A DNA stretch of 64,000 nucleotides from Bugulina stolonifera (Eukaryota; Bryozoa; Gymnolaemata; Cheilostomatida; Bugulidae). The notes below the pieces were generated by a model, which worked only from the letters and a program-made list of their open reading frames with translations, searched no databases and had not been told where the DNA came from. The translations under genes were made by a program, and so were the position numbers. Below, in pieces: positions 1-10,948 of this stretch. The stretch covers positions 9,062,501-9,126,500 of the forward strand of contig OW285190.1 of NCBI GenBank assembly GCA_935421135.1, given 5' to 3'. How positions within the stretch are numbered: position 1 is the first letter of the stretch; the number at the start of each line of letters is the position of its first letter.

Positions 1-691
1 TATGTACATATTATATGTAGATACGTATCATCTTCTCAACTGTATGACATATTTTATATAATACCATATTATTTTTATCTGCATTGCACATACTAATTTT
101 TCTGCTTTTGTATGACCATAAATAGATCACATGTAAACATTGTGATGTAGTATTGGTTTTATAAGGTAGCACCTCTAATATTATATGACATAAAACAGTT
201 ATATTATACAATGTACATGCACATGTATAAAATTTATTCATGGTAATTTTCAAATCGACATACCCAGAAACTCTTCCTCTGTTGAGCATTACACATAAGA
301 CTTGGAGAGCTATTACATATATCAAATTGTAAAGAATTTTTTGCAGATTCAGAATAAGTAAGAAAATAGAATACATCTAAGAGAGAATTCAAATTAGAGG
401 ATATGATATGTGAGCCCTTAGCCTTGTGCATTGAGGGATATGATAAAAATAATATAGCTAAAGTTCATTGCCCTCTTGGATGTTCAATATAGGTAGCACA
501 AGGTTGGAATACATGTCAAAATGTAGAGAATTTTCTGCTGATTTGGAATATATGCATATGTGTATATGAAAATGTAGATATTTTTAACACAAATTGCATA
601 ACAATGAAGCTATGTCCATAAGCCTGCTAAACAATGAATTCTCTTAGGACAGAAATGCCCATTGAATTAGAACACAATAGGACCTAATGGG
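1..691 (-). mobile_element. piggyBac-like TTAA element, left copy, truncated by the window edge
   Basis: The reverse complement of this stretch matches the start of the element at 3840-6480; position x pairs with 4531-x, and two open frames are preserved with identical translations. The outer end reads CCTAATGGG followed by TTAA at 692-695, which is the piggyBac signature of a terminal CCC/GGG next to a TTAA target. Matching stops just past the TTAA, so this is a separate insertion and not part of a wider palindrome. The rest of the copy lies upstream of the window. No transposase is visible. The near identity to the other copy suggests recent activity or duplication. Confidence 0.75.
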
Positions 692-1219
692 TTAACCAAA
701 TTTGAATCGGAATTTATCCAACAAACATCAGCTTACAATACTGAGCTATATAAAACTTTTATATCTATAACAACCCTGTTGTTATATACTTTTAAAGGGT
801 GGGCAACTCCAAATCAGCTGCAAGTCAATTTGATCTTGTAAGATTGTCTTGTTATAAGCAGATTATCGCAACGGAAAGGTCAATTGTAAGAACAATATAC
901 AATATAATATATTTAACAACAATAACAAAACAAAAAAACATTGTATAAAAAGTACATGCATACATGTATAATTGTAAACTGTCAGGTGATGTGTACTTAT
1001 AGGTATGGGTGAATGATAAAGTGATGGAGCATTTCAACAGTGAGTAAACTTTCATTGTTAGACATTGAGCCGCATATGGATTGTTGAATAGCTCAATTTG
1101 TAGCACAACCAGTAATTGTTGTATGTGTATTGTTTACACTATTCCACTATAATACAGTAGTTGTGATATTAATAATTCACTAATATGCTGACTTTCTGAT
1201 CTTGTCATGTATTTTGCAG

Positions 1220-1274
1220 GCAAATAGATACAAGAGACACTGTTTGCCTAGAACAATGTCTTCAAAGACCCAAG
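1220..1274 (+). other. Candidate small internal exon
   Basis: A pyrimidine-rich tract ending TTTTGCAG precedes a 55-bp stretch that ends CAAG followed by GTAATA, so both splice consensus sites are present. One frame is open and encodes ANRYKRHCLPRTMSSKTQ plus one base. Its phase does not join cleanly to the collagen-like exon starting near 1869, so they may not belong together. No family is recognised. Confidence 0.25.
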
Positions 1275-1333
1275 GTAATATACAGTGTACTGTCTTGTTA
1301 CTATTAGAATGCTTGAAATTGCATATAACATGT

Positions 1334-1563
1334 AGTAGCAGTAGAAGTAACATTAGCAGTAGTGGTAATGACAGCGGTAACGACAGCAGTAACGGTAGTG
1401 GTTGGGGTAACGGTGGCGATTGCGGTAGCGGTTGCGGTAGCGGCAGCGGTAGCGGTAGCGGTAGCAGTAGCAGTTAGTAGCAGTAGCAGTAGAAGTAGCA
1501 GTAGCGGTAGCGGTAGCGGTAGCGGTGGCGGTAGCAGTGGCAGTAGCAGTAGCAGCAGTAGCA
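1334..1563 (+). repeat. AGC/AGT/GCGGTA-type low-complexity repeat
   Basis: An imperfect trinucleotide and hexanucleotide array of AGCAGT and AGCGGT units fills this stretch. It keeps several frames open in both directions, giving Ser/Gly, Val/Ala and Leu-rich pseudo-peptides, which is a property of the repeat and not evidence of coding. A shorter array of the same type lies at 22640-22760. Confidence 0.85.
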
Positions 1564-1868
1564 AAGATTCATGCCGTTTACTGGTTAGGATAAAAAGAGG
1601 CAACTTCTGTAATGAAATCACGTTGAAGCAGCGGACAGAATAATATGTCTGTGCCACGCATTGTAGATCGCTGCAGACATTACAGAATGTTACAAACACA
1701 AAAGTTGACAGTGATACACGTATATGTCAGTAGTAACAAACGCTAATTCATTTTATGTATGTTTTTTGGGGAGAGATTTCGCAATCACCGTACTTACATG
1801 ATACAAAATGCACTGTATGATGTTTACTGAATGCGCAATGTAAGGGACGATTCTGCCTATATTTAAAG

Positions 1869-2218
1869 GGACAGAGGGCAAAGAGGAGAGACTGGCAGGA
1901 GGGGAGAACGAGGAATAAGGGGTGCTGAAGGAAGGAGAGGAAAGGGAGGAAAGAAGGGTGAAACTGGCACACCAGGTATAGATGGTACACAGAGAGATGC
2001 TGGAAGTACGGGAAGTACAGGGGATAGTGGATCAACTGGTGCTACTGGAGAAAAAGGAGAAATGGGATCAACAGGGCAGACTGGGGCTCCAGGTAGCACT
2101 GGAGCAAGTGGAGTCACTGGAGCAAAAGGTGCACAGGGAACAACAGGAATGACTGGGAGTACAGGAGGTACTGGTGCTTCTGGTACTGCAGGGGTAACAG
2201 GAGCAACAGGAGTGAAAG
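1869..2218 (+). CDS. Collagen-like Gly-X-Y exon, isolated
   Basis: This open stretch encodes about 116 residues of Gly-X-Y triplets, for example GSTGQTGAPGSTGASG, with only one or two interruptions. It lacks proline-rich vertebrate collagen composition and is rich in Thr, Ser and Ala in the X and Y positions. An in-frame stop at 1864 and an AG at 1867-1868 set the likely left edge. GAAAG followed by GTATGA at 2219 is a good donor that splits a glycine codon. I found no signal peptide, C-propeptide or second collagenous exon nearby, so the rest of the gene is missing, remote or lost. It could be a short-chain collagen, a collagen-domain lectin or a remnant. Confidence 0.5.
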
Positions 2219-2340
2219 GTATGACTGATATTGAAAGGCAGCACATGTAATCAGTGTTCCTAGAAGATTGTGGAATGAATAAATTATTCCATCTTAGTTG
2301 CAATTGCTCAATCCCTTGAGTGATAATCAAGTACTACCCT

Positions 2341-2460
2341 GTGCAACTCTGTGCAACTCTGTGTAACTCTGTGTAACTCTGTGTAACTCTGTGTAACTCT
2401 GTGTAACTCTGTGCAACTCTGTGCAACTCTGTGCAACTCTGTGCAACTCTGTGTAACTCT
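2341..2460 (+). repeat. 10-bp minisatellite, 12 copies
   Basis: Exactly twelve head-to-tail copies of GTGYAACTCT fill this block. Copies differ only at the fourth base (C or T), in runs of C, then T, then C, then one T. Confidence 0.95.
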
Positions 2461-2984
2461 GCGTTGTTATATTATTGCTCATATCGCATATTGTGAGTCA
2501 TTATTATTTCAACTATTAATTTGAACACTTGTAAGCTGTAAGAGCAATCATAACACACTAGCTACTGTATGACAATGCTATACAAATACAATACTGTTGA
2601 CTAATAGGAGGTACTAATAACCCTATTCATAGTCTTCTATGAGTAAAATATACATGTACATTGTATGTTTCCGTAAAGAGCCTTTGTTTATCTAGTACGT
2701 AGTTCCTTATTGGTTTATTGAATTCTACACTGTATTTACTCATACATGTACAGGTATCTTAAGTTGTACGTAGATTAATAGGCCGATTATACACAATGTT
2801 TACATTTTTGGAAGGGTGTCCATTGTTGTCCATTGTAAATGATGCATGCAGTGTTGACTAAGCTATTTTCAGTCCTAATGCCAGGCAGAAAAAGTATTAT
2901 AATAAAATAATATAATATATTGATTGCTTTGTGCAAATTTTTCTGCGGTTGGGTGTGGCATCAAATGCAAGGCATATATGGAGA

Positions 2985-2992
2985 TATAAATA
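2985..2992 (+). promoter_or_regulatory. TATA box of a candidate gene
   Basis: TATAAATA lies about 25-30 bp before a short stretch (roughly 3012-3049) that ends ACTACAG followed by GTGAGT, a strong donor. This fits a TATA promoter, a short untranslated first exon and then the coding exon at 3250-3294. Confidence 0.45.
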
Positions 2993-3264
2993 GGTTGACC
3001 CACAGTAAGCCTAATACTTTCTCTTTTTCTACTGTTGACCAGACTACAGGTGAGTTATCAATACTGGTTGTATAAAATCACAATGTTTGATAGGTAGTTG
3101 TACCAAAATCTAAATGTTATTTACATTGTATTATTTCTTACGATTAATTCATTATTGTACACTTACGCCTGTGCCAATTCTACTAGCTTCTTTGCAATGC
3201 TGACATTTTTAATTAACAATTTGCATTTGAGCCCCAATTTTATTTACAGTGGTGAAAGCACATC

Positions 3265-3294
3265 ATGACTTTGAATAAAGATGATCCAGATAAG
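3265..3294 (+). CDS. First coding exon of an unidentified gene, partial
   Basis: The exon 3250-3294 follows TTTATTTACAG and ends GATAAG before GTAAGC, with both sites near consensus. The ATG at 3265 gives MTLNKDDPDK and leaves phase 0. The exon is preceded by a spliced leader exon and a TATA box. No later exon could be identified, and the downstream intron is interrupted by a 33-bp triplicate and then the 2.6-kb piggyBac-like insertion. The product is unknown; it may be a live gene with distant exons or a broken one. Confidence 0.35.
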
Positions 3295-3600
3295 GTAAGC
3301 TGTATTTCATAATTGTTAATATTAGTGCTCTAAACTCATATTATCATAGGGGTGCATTTTCGTCAACCTCATTCTATTTGAAAAGAAATTATAATTTTAA
3401 GAAACTTGCAAAATTTAAAATAAAATTATGTTCAAATGTTATTTAGATTTACATTCAGTAGATGATAGGGCAATTATGCAGTTAAGGTTATGTAACTGGG
3501 GTTCGAATTTGTTCCAAAATTTCCCCAACATTTTTAACCATGTCTGAAAAGGCCTGAACCGCTTTTAGTTTTTTAAATTCAAGTCATATGACTAGATTTT

Positions 3601-3624
3601 GGGGGGGGGGGAGGGAGGGAGGGG
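3601..3624 (+). repeat. G-tract
   Basis: A run of eleven G followed by spaced GGG blocks (GAGGGAGGGAGGGG). It has the spacing of a G-quadruplex-forming tract on the plus strand. Confidence 0.7.
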
Positions 3625-3736
3625 TCAAAGACTGAAAACAGTGCTATAAGATTGGCTGCTGTTACTGGAATAATTTATTTTACAGTTAAACTACATTTAT
3701 TGTATAATCTATTGCTCAATAAGCAAGGATGTTTAA

Positions 3737-3835
3737 TTAAACTGGCTTTATGAAATTTGTAGCCACTGGTTAAACTGGCTTTATGGAATTTGTGACCACT
3801 GGTTAAAATGGCTTTATGAAATTTGTAGCCACTGG
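3737..3835 (+). repeat. 33-bp tandem triplicate ending at a transposon target
   Basis: Three copies of 33 bp start TTAAACTGGC or TTAAAATGGC at 3737, 3770 and 3803. The next copy would start at 3836, where TTAA is followed instead by the CCC end of the piggyBac-like element. The insertion therefore used the TTAA of the repeat. Confidence 0.9.
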
Positions 3836-3839
3836 TTAA

Positions 3840-6480
3840 CCCATTAGGTCCTATTGTGTTCTAATTCAATGGGCATTTCTGTCCTAAGAGAATTCATTGT
3901 TTAGCAGGCTTATGGACATAGCTTCATTGTTATGCAATTTGTGTTAAAAATATCTACATTTTCATATACACATATGCATATATTCCAAATCAGCAGAAAA
4001 TTCTCTACATTTTGACATGTATTCCAACCTTGTGCTACCTATATTGAACATCCAAGAGGGCAATGAACTTTAGCTATATTATTTTTATCATATCCCTCAA
4101 TGCACAAGGCTAAGGGCTCACATATCATATCCTCTAATTTGAATTCTCTCTTAGATGTATTCTATTTTCTTACTTATTCTGAATCTGCAAAAAATTCTTT
4201 ACAATTTGATATATGTAATAGCTCTCCAAGTCTTATGTGTAATGCTCAACAGAGGAAGAGTTTCTGGGTATGTCGATTTGAAAATTACCATGAATAAATT
4301 TTATACATGTGCATGTACATTGTATAATATAACTGTTTTATGTCATATAATATTAGAGGTGCTACCTTATAAAACCAATACTACATCACAATGTTTACAT
4401 GTGATCTATTTATGGTCATACAAAAGCAGAAAAATTAGTATGTGCAATGCAGATAAAAATAATATGGTATTATATAAAATATGTCATACAGTTGAGAAGA
4501 TGATACGTATCTACATATAATATGTACATAAATATTAGAAACAGAATCATATAACAGGTGGATATGCATGTGGCAAATGACAGGGAAAAGTAATGTCACA
4601 AGCAATGCCTGCTAATGATGGGATCAATGTTCATGGCTTGTTACTGTTTGTACCTCTACCTTTGCCTGTGCAAATAAATAATAATAATTTACACAAAATT
4701 TTGGGTAAAAAATAATCTTATGAATTAGAAACTATTGGCCAGGAAGTGAATTCTTAGTCTGTTCCCCCCATGCATATGTGTCTGCTAGGTTACTATAACA
4801 GTGAACCTGGTACTAACTTTCTAACCAGAAGTGAACATGATAGCTGTGCACCTACAGGTACAAGTGCAATTAGAGAGAGTATATGGGGTAAAGCTTGATT
4901 CATAACTACAAGGCTGGCTATAAGCTTGTCAATTTAGTGCATGTAGCCTCCACACAGCACATAGGACCTACACTGGGAAGATCAATGATTGCAGAGCCAG
5001 TGGCAGTCAGTCTAGTACATGTACTTACAGAAGGAAGGGTCTAACTACTAGGCTGGTGTGTGAGCACAACAGAACAAGAAGAGGAACAATGATATTGGAA
5101 CTTGCTACCAAGTGAACCTGTGTACTATATGATGTAGTCTGAACCATGGATAATTCAAAAGTGACTAACTAGATGGTTGGTTGTCTGGCAACATACATGT
5201 ACACTTGGGCTTCCGTACTAGGCGACTTGAACATGGAATCATGTACGAAATATCAGAAAAAAATACTGGTGAGAAACTATGAACCAGGAAGTGAATGTTT
5301 TTGCCTGGCCACCTACATGTACAAGCATCTGCACCTACTGAGCTACCAAAACACTAACTGTGTACCAGTACATGTACAGATTACAAAAGGCGTATGGATG
5401 AGTTTCCACTGCTAACCAGGAAGTGAACAATGGTACCTGGCCACCTAGATGCACATGTTCCTACTAGTCTACTAGGACATCAACTGTGTACTATTAGAAG
5501 TACAAATAACACAGAGGGAAGAAATGAGTTCCCACTACTAACCAGAAAGTGAATAATGATACCTGGCTACCTGCATGGAACCTGTGAACCTGTGCTTGTA
5601 CATTAGATGTGGAAACAGAGGAAGAGGGTACACAGTCATGTAAAACTACTATAACCAGGAAGTGGACATGCTGCATATACACAGACTATAGGCCATGCCC
5701 CTTCGAAATTTAGAACTTGTTAGATGACCTTATGAAAAATATCTACTAATATAACATAGGCCTACATGTATATTATTATTTCTGGTAGTTTTAGACCATG
5801 TCATAAGATTGAGTAAATAATTGTAAGATGTATTGTGTATGCCAGTCCAGAGTACCAGCTAGTAGCCAGCAGATATAAATATAGAAATAAAATAAATATA
5901 ATAATAAATAAATAAATCTGCAAGGCCACTAGCCTGGGACTAGCTACATGTTCATAATAATTATAGCAGTAGGGCATTATGTTTTAACTCTGCTACTAAG
6001 ATGCTAGAATTATCCTGGATTATTCATCAAAACCATTGAGTGATTTAGTGTGATAGTAATAGCTGGAACATTGATCCCCATTATGATTATTTCTGTAATT
6101 TTTATTCCAATAGCTGAGCAAATGCTTTTATAGCTGTCATAATACTTACATACTCTCAATCAGCTATAATCACAAGCTCTATCACAACCAGCAATGTCAT
6201 TATCAATCATTGGCAATGTTCAAATGGAAGCAGCCATCGCGGTAAAATCTCCAATTTTCAAACACGCTGTTCTCAAAATTTTCTCATCTGACCTATATAA
6301 TTTTCTACTCCTAGAATACTGCTGGATAGCTCTAGTATCCTAGCAACCAATTATTATAGCAGTTTCAGCTTGATAACAGCGCATACAGAAATGAAAGTGA
6401 AACCTCAGTGGAGCGGGCGGCTACCGGCGTTACAGGAAAAAGTTGCCAGGGCGGCAACGGGCGGTATAGGACCTAATGGG
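3840..6480 (+). mobile_element. piggyBac-like non-autonomous element, complete 2.64-kb copy
   Basis: The element starts CCCATTAGGTCCTAT and ends with the reverse complement of those 15 bases, with TTAA on both sides (3836-3839 and 6481-6484). This matches the TTAA target duplication and CCC-start terminal repeats of piggyBac-type transposons. No transposase-length frame or catalytic Asp motif is visible, so it is probably mobilised in trans. Its first 691 bp match the inverted copy at 1-691. The interior contains a degenerate 110-130-bp tandem array. Near the right end, roughly 6380-6465, the base composition is GC-richer. Confidence 0.75.
4739..5665 (+). repeat. Degenerate tandem array with AACCAGGAAGTGAA cores inside the TTAA element
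   Basis: Variants of AACCAGGAAGTGAA recur near 4739, 4823, 5281, 5413, 5538 and 5650. The last four are 132, 125 and 112 bp apart and are followed by related CCTGGCCACCTACATG and CAACTGTGTAC segments, so the units are diverged tandem copies. CAGGAAGTG resembles an ETS-factor site, but nothing shows that it acts as one. Confidence 0.6.
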
Positions 6481-6484
6481 TTAA

Positions 6485-7900
6485 TATCTATAATTGCATG
6501 TGAACTGTATAACTGTCCATATTTTCATGCTCATATCAATGTACACAAAAATATGGAAGCAAACCTCGATTTTACATGTAAATATTTTGCTGAATCAAAA
6601 TCATTTTTATAATGGTGCGTTATACAAGTAGTCCACCATTAAATAAATAATTCTTTATACTTTGGTCACCATTTTTGTGGTGTTTGACTTTGACACATAA
6701 AGGTGATTTGGTACACTCCGGATAGTGGCCCATATGTAGGTGTAGACAACTCACAAGTTGCCAGCCATAATATTATATTTCGCACCTTGAGAGTTGTCTA
6801 CACCTACGTCTAATAGCTGTTAGGTGTAGATAACTCCTAGTTACTCATTAAGTTATGGTAAAATCACACAGGATTATTATAGCATTAAATATTGTATACA
6901 CATACATCTGTTTATAACTAACCTGCAGTGCTCCCTCCTTCTACAGTGTAAATAGAACCAACTTTGAACTTAATATTTCCAATCTTGCATTGTTTAATAA
7001 GTGTTAAAATGTTTCAATTTTAATGGTATACTTGTACACACTAGGGACAAATAATGCATCATATTATTACAGTAGATTGACAAGTGATCTATACTTCGAT
7101 AGAGCATACTGCTTACCTATTGGACCTCTCAGAGGAAGTGGCATCATATATACATATACATGTACTTCTGCACTCAGACACAAAACTAAATAAGTTAGTA
7201 ATTTCTCATCCGAAAACGCATTTTATGCGCAACAACTGAAAAAATATTATTATGGGAGGTTTAAGAATGTTCGGAATGTCGACAATGTAGGCGTATGACT
7301 ACAAAGTAAGTATTTACTATTTGTATAACCATAAAATCAAATTAGCACTTACAGTATAGCATAGCCTAGCACATAATATATAATATACAAATTAATATAC
7401 CAAGTGGAATAAAAGTGAAAGTTGAACAGGCTGAATGAAAATGAATTCTACTGTAAATATGTGTATGCTATTAAGCTTATTCAAACCCTTAATCTATCAA
7501 ACTGGAACTAATCAAATCTAATATGAAGCTTTACCTGTATAAGATGACTTTGTTACAACGTGATCAAATATCCTATTTGGTAGAATTTTCAATTTGTAAA
7601 ATTAACCGCTGCATGACTTGCGCATTGTATATTATGTTTAGTCAATATTGTTGTGGATTTCCACATTTTTTCAGAAGTGAGTATGTGTCCATGTTGTATC
7701 TACCGCTGGTTAGTGGGAACTTGTACATAGAGGTAGAAATTTTAGTGGTCAGCTATTTACAATATTCACGCAAGCGTTATTATCACTAACATCAAAGTTT
7801 CCACTGGTTGCTCTTCTGTTACAAACCGGAACCTATTGCCGGTTACTGTTTGGCTTATCGGCTTTTATGCATGGGTTTCCACTATGCTATTGCGCAATAC
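6485..7900. other. Intergenic, no gene recognised
   Basis: AT-rich sequence with short unrelated open frames. The only clear structure is an inverted repeat at 6733-6812, in which GTAGGTGTAGACAACTCNCAAG faces its near complement, followed by a third partial copy (TAGGTGTAGATAACTC). Confidence 0.6.
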
Positions 7901-7932
7901 TGTTACGACAAGTAGCTACATCTCTGTGATTG

Positions 7933-7975
7933 GTTAATGTAGTTGACCTTTTGACACACTATATAAAGCAGCTAC
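7933..7975 (+). promoter_or_regulatory. Candidate TATA promoter with CCAAT-type box
   Basis: GATTGGTTAATG (inverted CCAAT) near 7929 is followed by ACTATATAAAGC near 7962 and then the partly palindromic CAGCTACGTACAGTAGCTGC. No open frame or spliced exon is evident downstream before the 13-bp satellite, so the transcript is unknown; it could be a remnant of a mobile element. Confidence 0.3.
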
Positions 7976-8092
7976 GTACAGTAGCTGCCAAACTTTTAGA
8001 TGCAGCGCACTCTTTCGGCTAATACCTATTAATTTTATTCTCTCCTAGTTGCAATCAATCTGACAATGTAATCGACTCTGTATGTATATGTA

Positions 8093-8529
8093 CATGTACA
8101 TGTTACATGTACATGTTACATGTACATGTTACATGTACATGTTACATGTACATGTTACATGTACATGTTACATGCACATGTTACATGCACATGTTACATG
8201 CACATGTTACATGTACATGTTACATGTACATGTTACATGCACATGTTACATGCACATGTTACATGCACATGTTACATGTACATGTTACATGTACATGTTA
8301 CATGCACATGTTACATGTACATGTTACATGCACATGTTACATGCACATGTTACATGCACATGTTACATGTACATGTTACATGCACATGTTACATGCACAT
8401 GTTACATGCACATGTTACATGTACATGTTACATGCACATGTTACATGTACATGTTACATGCACATGTTACATGTACATGTTACATGCACATGTTACATGT
8501 ACATGTTACATGCACATGTTACATGTACA
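8093..8529 (+). repeat. 13-bp satellite (TGTTACATGYACA), about 33 copies
   Basis: A nearly uninterrupted head-to-tail array of a 13-bp unit that varies only at one C/T position. The unit contains ACATGT half-palindromes, so the array can pair with itself. Because 13 is not a multiple of three and no frame meets a stop, three overlapping frames of about 150 codons stay open, all translating to the same Met/Leu/His/Val/Thr/Cys pattern. These are not genes. Confidence 0.95.
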
Positions 8530-9062
8530 TATGCATGTAAGTGGAAGACAATACGTATATTATCAACTTAATTACAATTCTCTGTATTCCTGTTGGTAAT
8601 AAAAATAGTGGTGACCATGAAGTAGGATGGCTTGTTGGTAGAATATAACAGACTACTTACACATTACTGCTACTTGTCTGTGAGCTATGTACAATGCAAT
8701 GTATCTCATATAATAGTAGCTAACTACATGAGCATACAGTGTACTGTTTAGGTGTTTGCTATCTCATCAGCGCAGCTCAGAAATATGCCTATATTATTAT
8801 GTACATGTATGTGTTAGTCAAGAGTCCGAGGGCGGAGGTGAAGCATCCACTAAATAATATCATGTTGTGTTAATTTTGTGTTATACATGTATATACAATG
8901 CATGCAATGCTCTAGCCACACAGCCACGTACATTGTGCATACAGCTAATGTGTTGGCCACTAACCGCAATATGGTTTTACCAATTATCGTTGAGTGTCAT
9001 ATCATGGTGTATATTATCATTGGTTTTACTATATTATACATGTGCTATACCTGGCACACTTA

Positions 9063-9119
9063 ACTGAGCATTGGGGTTCAAAAGGTCAACAAGATGACCG
9101 TTGAACCCCATGACTCAGT
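9063..9119. repeat. Imperfect palindrome, about 25-bp arms
   Basis: ACTGAGCATTGGGGTTCAA faces TTGAACCCCATGACTCAGT, and inside them AGGTCA faces TGACC. It could form a hairpin and may be a small foldback element. Confidence 0.7.
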
Positions 9120-9165
9120 AAAGCGTGTCTGATATTATAATAATTATAGCATTAACTCTATGTAT

Positions 9166-9290
9166 GAGAACTTGGCTTAAAATGTGAGAGAGTTTGGAGA
9201 TCAATCAATTTCTCTTGGTTAGTTTTGCATTATTTTTCTCTGATCATGTCTGATAAGGTAATGCAATGTCTGTATTAATGGAATATTAAG
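9166..9290 (+). repeat. Dispersed repeat with exon-like core, copy 1
   Basis: About 120 bp are shared with 11476-11598, beginning GAGAACTTGGCT. Both copies hold a tract ending CTTGGYTAG, then CTCTGATC, ATG TCT GAT AAG and a donor-like GTAATG. The layout resembles a duplicated first coding exon (MSDK), but no continuation was found. Confidence 0.7.
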
Positions 9291-10648
9291 CTAAGCATAT
9301 AACATTGTCTTGGTCACATTTATATCATATAACAACTTACTACATGTTGTATATAATAATGCCATTATTTACCACTAAGAATAGAGCACGCAATGGTTTT
9401 CTATAGCAAACATACTACCTAAAATCACTACAAATTGTCTACGACCAATTTTACAGTACCAGGATTCATAACTGCCAATGTGAACTGTTTTCTAACTCAG
9501 CAGACAGGCTTAGACACAATGTTATTGCGTTCAGCTGGGCTAAGAGGGCAAAGTTGTACAATACAGAGTCAGAGCACCAGGCAGGGGAGAAATGCTGACT
9601 AGTCTAATGTCCTTCTGATCCAGCAGATACAGCAAGACACATGATGTGGGGGAAGTACAACCTCTGTACTAGGTACAGGGTGCCGAGAATGTATGGAGAC
9701 AGAATTCTAACCAGCCTACGTGGGAACAACTCGATTACTAGGTTGTGAGAGACATGAGTCCAGGTGACTGCTGGCTCTACATAGGGAGAACGTTCGATCC
9801 TAGCTACTAACAGTCCTGGATAAGTCCTAGGACTGCACTTGGGAACCAAATCCAGGTAGTTTTTGTGTACTAGCTGTTAGCAATAAATAGTAGAAAACCA
9901 CAAGTTCATAAGTAGAGTGAACTTTACTATGAAGTCAATAAGCAACTGGCTAACAATGGGCTGCTTAAATTGTTTCAAAATTAAAAAAGTTCGCAGAAAC
10001 CGAAAAATGTCAAAAGGTTAGTAATAAATTAATAAATTACATGTCCATTGCGTAGATGTCAGACTCGGGCTCAAAAAGGGGTCCGAGGTACAATACAATA
10101 ACAGAAAAGTCGGTCTCATAGCATAAAATATGATAATTGGCGTACATCACGTCATCAAACAAAAAAAAACAGTTGATACATTATCATGGAGACATTCCCA
10201 TGATGCAGTATTACATGTACATGTAACTCAAATACATGTAGGCAACATACATGTAAGTAATGTAAAAGGATACCAACTATATACATGTACATAGTTGAAC
10301 ATACATTGTAATAAGGCACAATGACAAATTCCCACGACAAGGTAATGCGATTAGAATGTTTGTAGGTAAATGATATTGTCAGTTGTACATATCTACATGT
10401 GCATGTACATGAACATCAGTAGATGCAGTATCTGAGCTCAGGAAACAGCAGCATAATTATTATAATCACTGATGAAGAGTCAAACGGTGTACTGTATGCG
10501 GGCTGGTGTTTATTAGTGTTATACACATACATGTGACCTCTTCTTCATCGGGAGGTTTATAAAATTTCAGTAGAACCTATTCTAATCAACAATTTCTTCC
10601 TTCTTAACAGAGTGGAAAATTGGGATATACATTACATGTACAATCATC

Positions 10649-10948
10649 AGGGAGCAGCCGTGGCTTAGGGGTTAGAACGCTGAGCTTTCATGCTGAAGGT
10701 TCCAGGTTCAAATCCCGGTCACGGTGGTGTTAGAAAGAGCATCCAGCCACAATTGCTCCTGTGCCTGATATTAAAGTCCTTGGGGTCATGCAAGCCAGCA
10801 TGGCTTCAAGGCACTCCTCTACCCCTGCCAATAAAAGGCTATGTTATCTGAGCCTTTTTTCACTGGGAGTTGGCCAGCACTGGCACCTGGCAGTGCTAGC
10901 TGCTAGGGGCTGGTCACGCCGAGGAGTAGAAGTCGCTGAGTTTTTTTT
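10649..10948 (+). mobile_element. tRNA-derived SINE, copy 1
   Basis: The first 75 bp hold RNA polymerase III boxes: A-box-like TGGCTTAGGGG and B box GGTTCAAATCC at tRNA spacing. About 220 bp of unrelated body and a T-rich tail follow. An 18-bp target duplication flanks it (10631-10648 and 10949-10966, one mismatch), proving insertion by retroposition. A second copy with the same body lies on the minus strand at 15893-16183. The tRNA-like head has no clean cloverleaf ending in a CCA-ready acceptor stem, so it is not scored as a tRNA gene. Confidence 0.9.

Noticed and set aside
1304..1699. 131-codon minus-strand frame with Leu/Pro/Thr runs
   Set aside because: It is a reading of the AGC/GGT repeat.
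1863..2330. 155-codon minus-strand frame rich in Pro and Val
   Set aside because: It is the antisense shadow of the Gly-X-Y exon.
4155..4520. 121-codon frame present identically in both TTAA-element copies (also 11-376, minus)
   Set aside because: Identity follows from the recent duplication of the element; composition is AT-driven and no domain or transposase motif is visible.
1..4530. One giant 4.5-kb palindrome
   Set aside because: Matching stops at the TTAA sites and the right copy continues to its own terminal repeat at 6480, so these are two separate insertions.
8082..8599. Three overlapping plus-strand frames of 152-159 codons
   Set aside because: They are the three readings of the 13-bp satellite and give one periodic peptide; no start context or splice pattern.
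10655..10730. A tRNA gene
   Set aside because: A and B boxes are present, but the stretch is the head of a SINE with an 18-bp target duplication and lacks a convincing acceptor-stem end.
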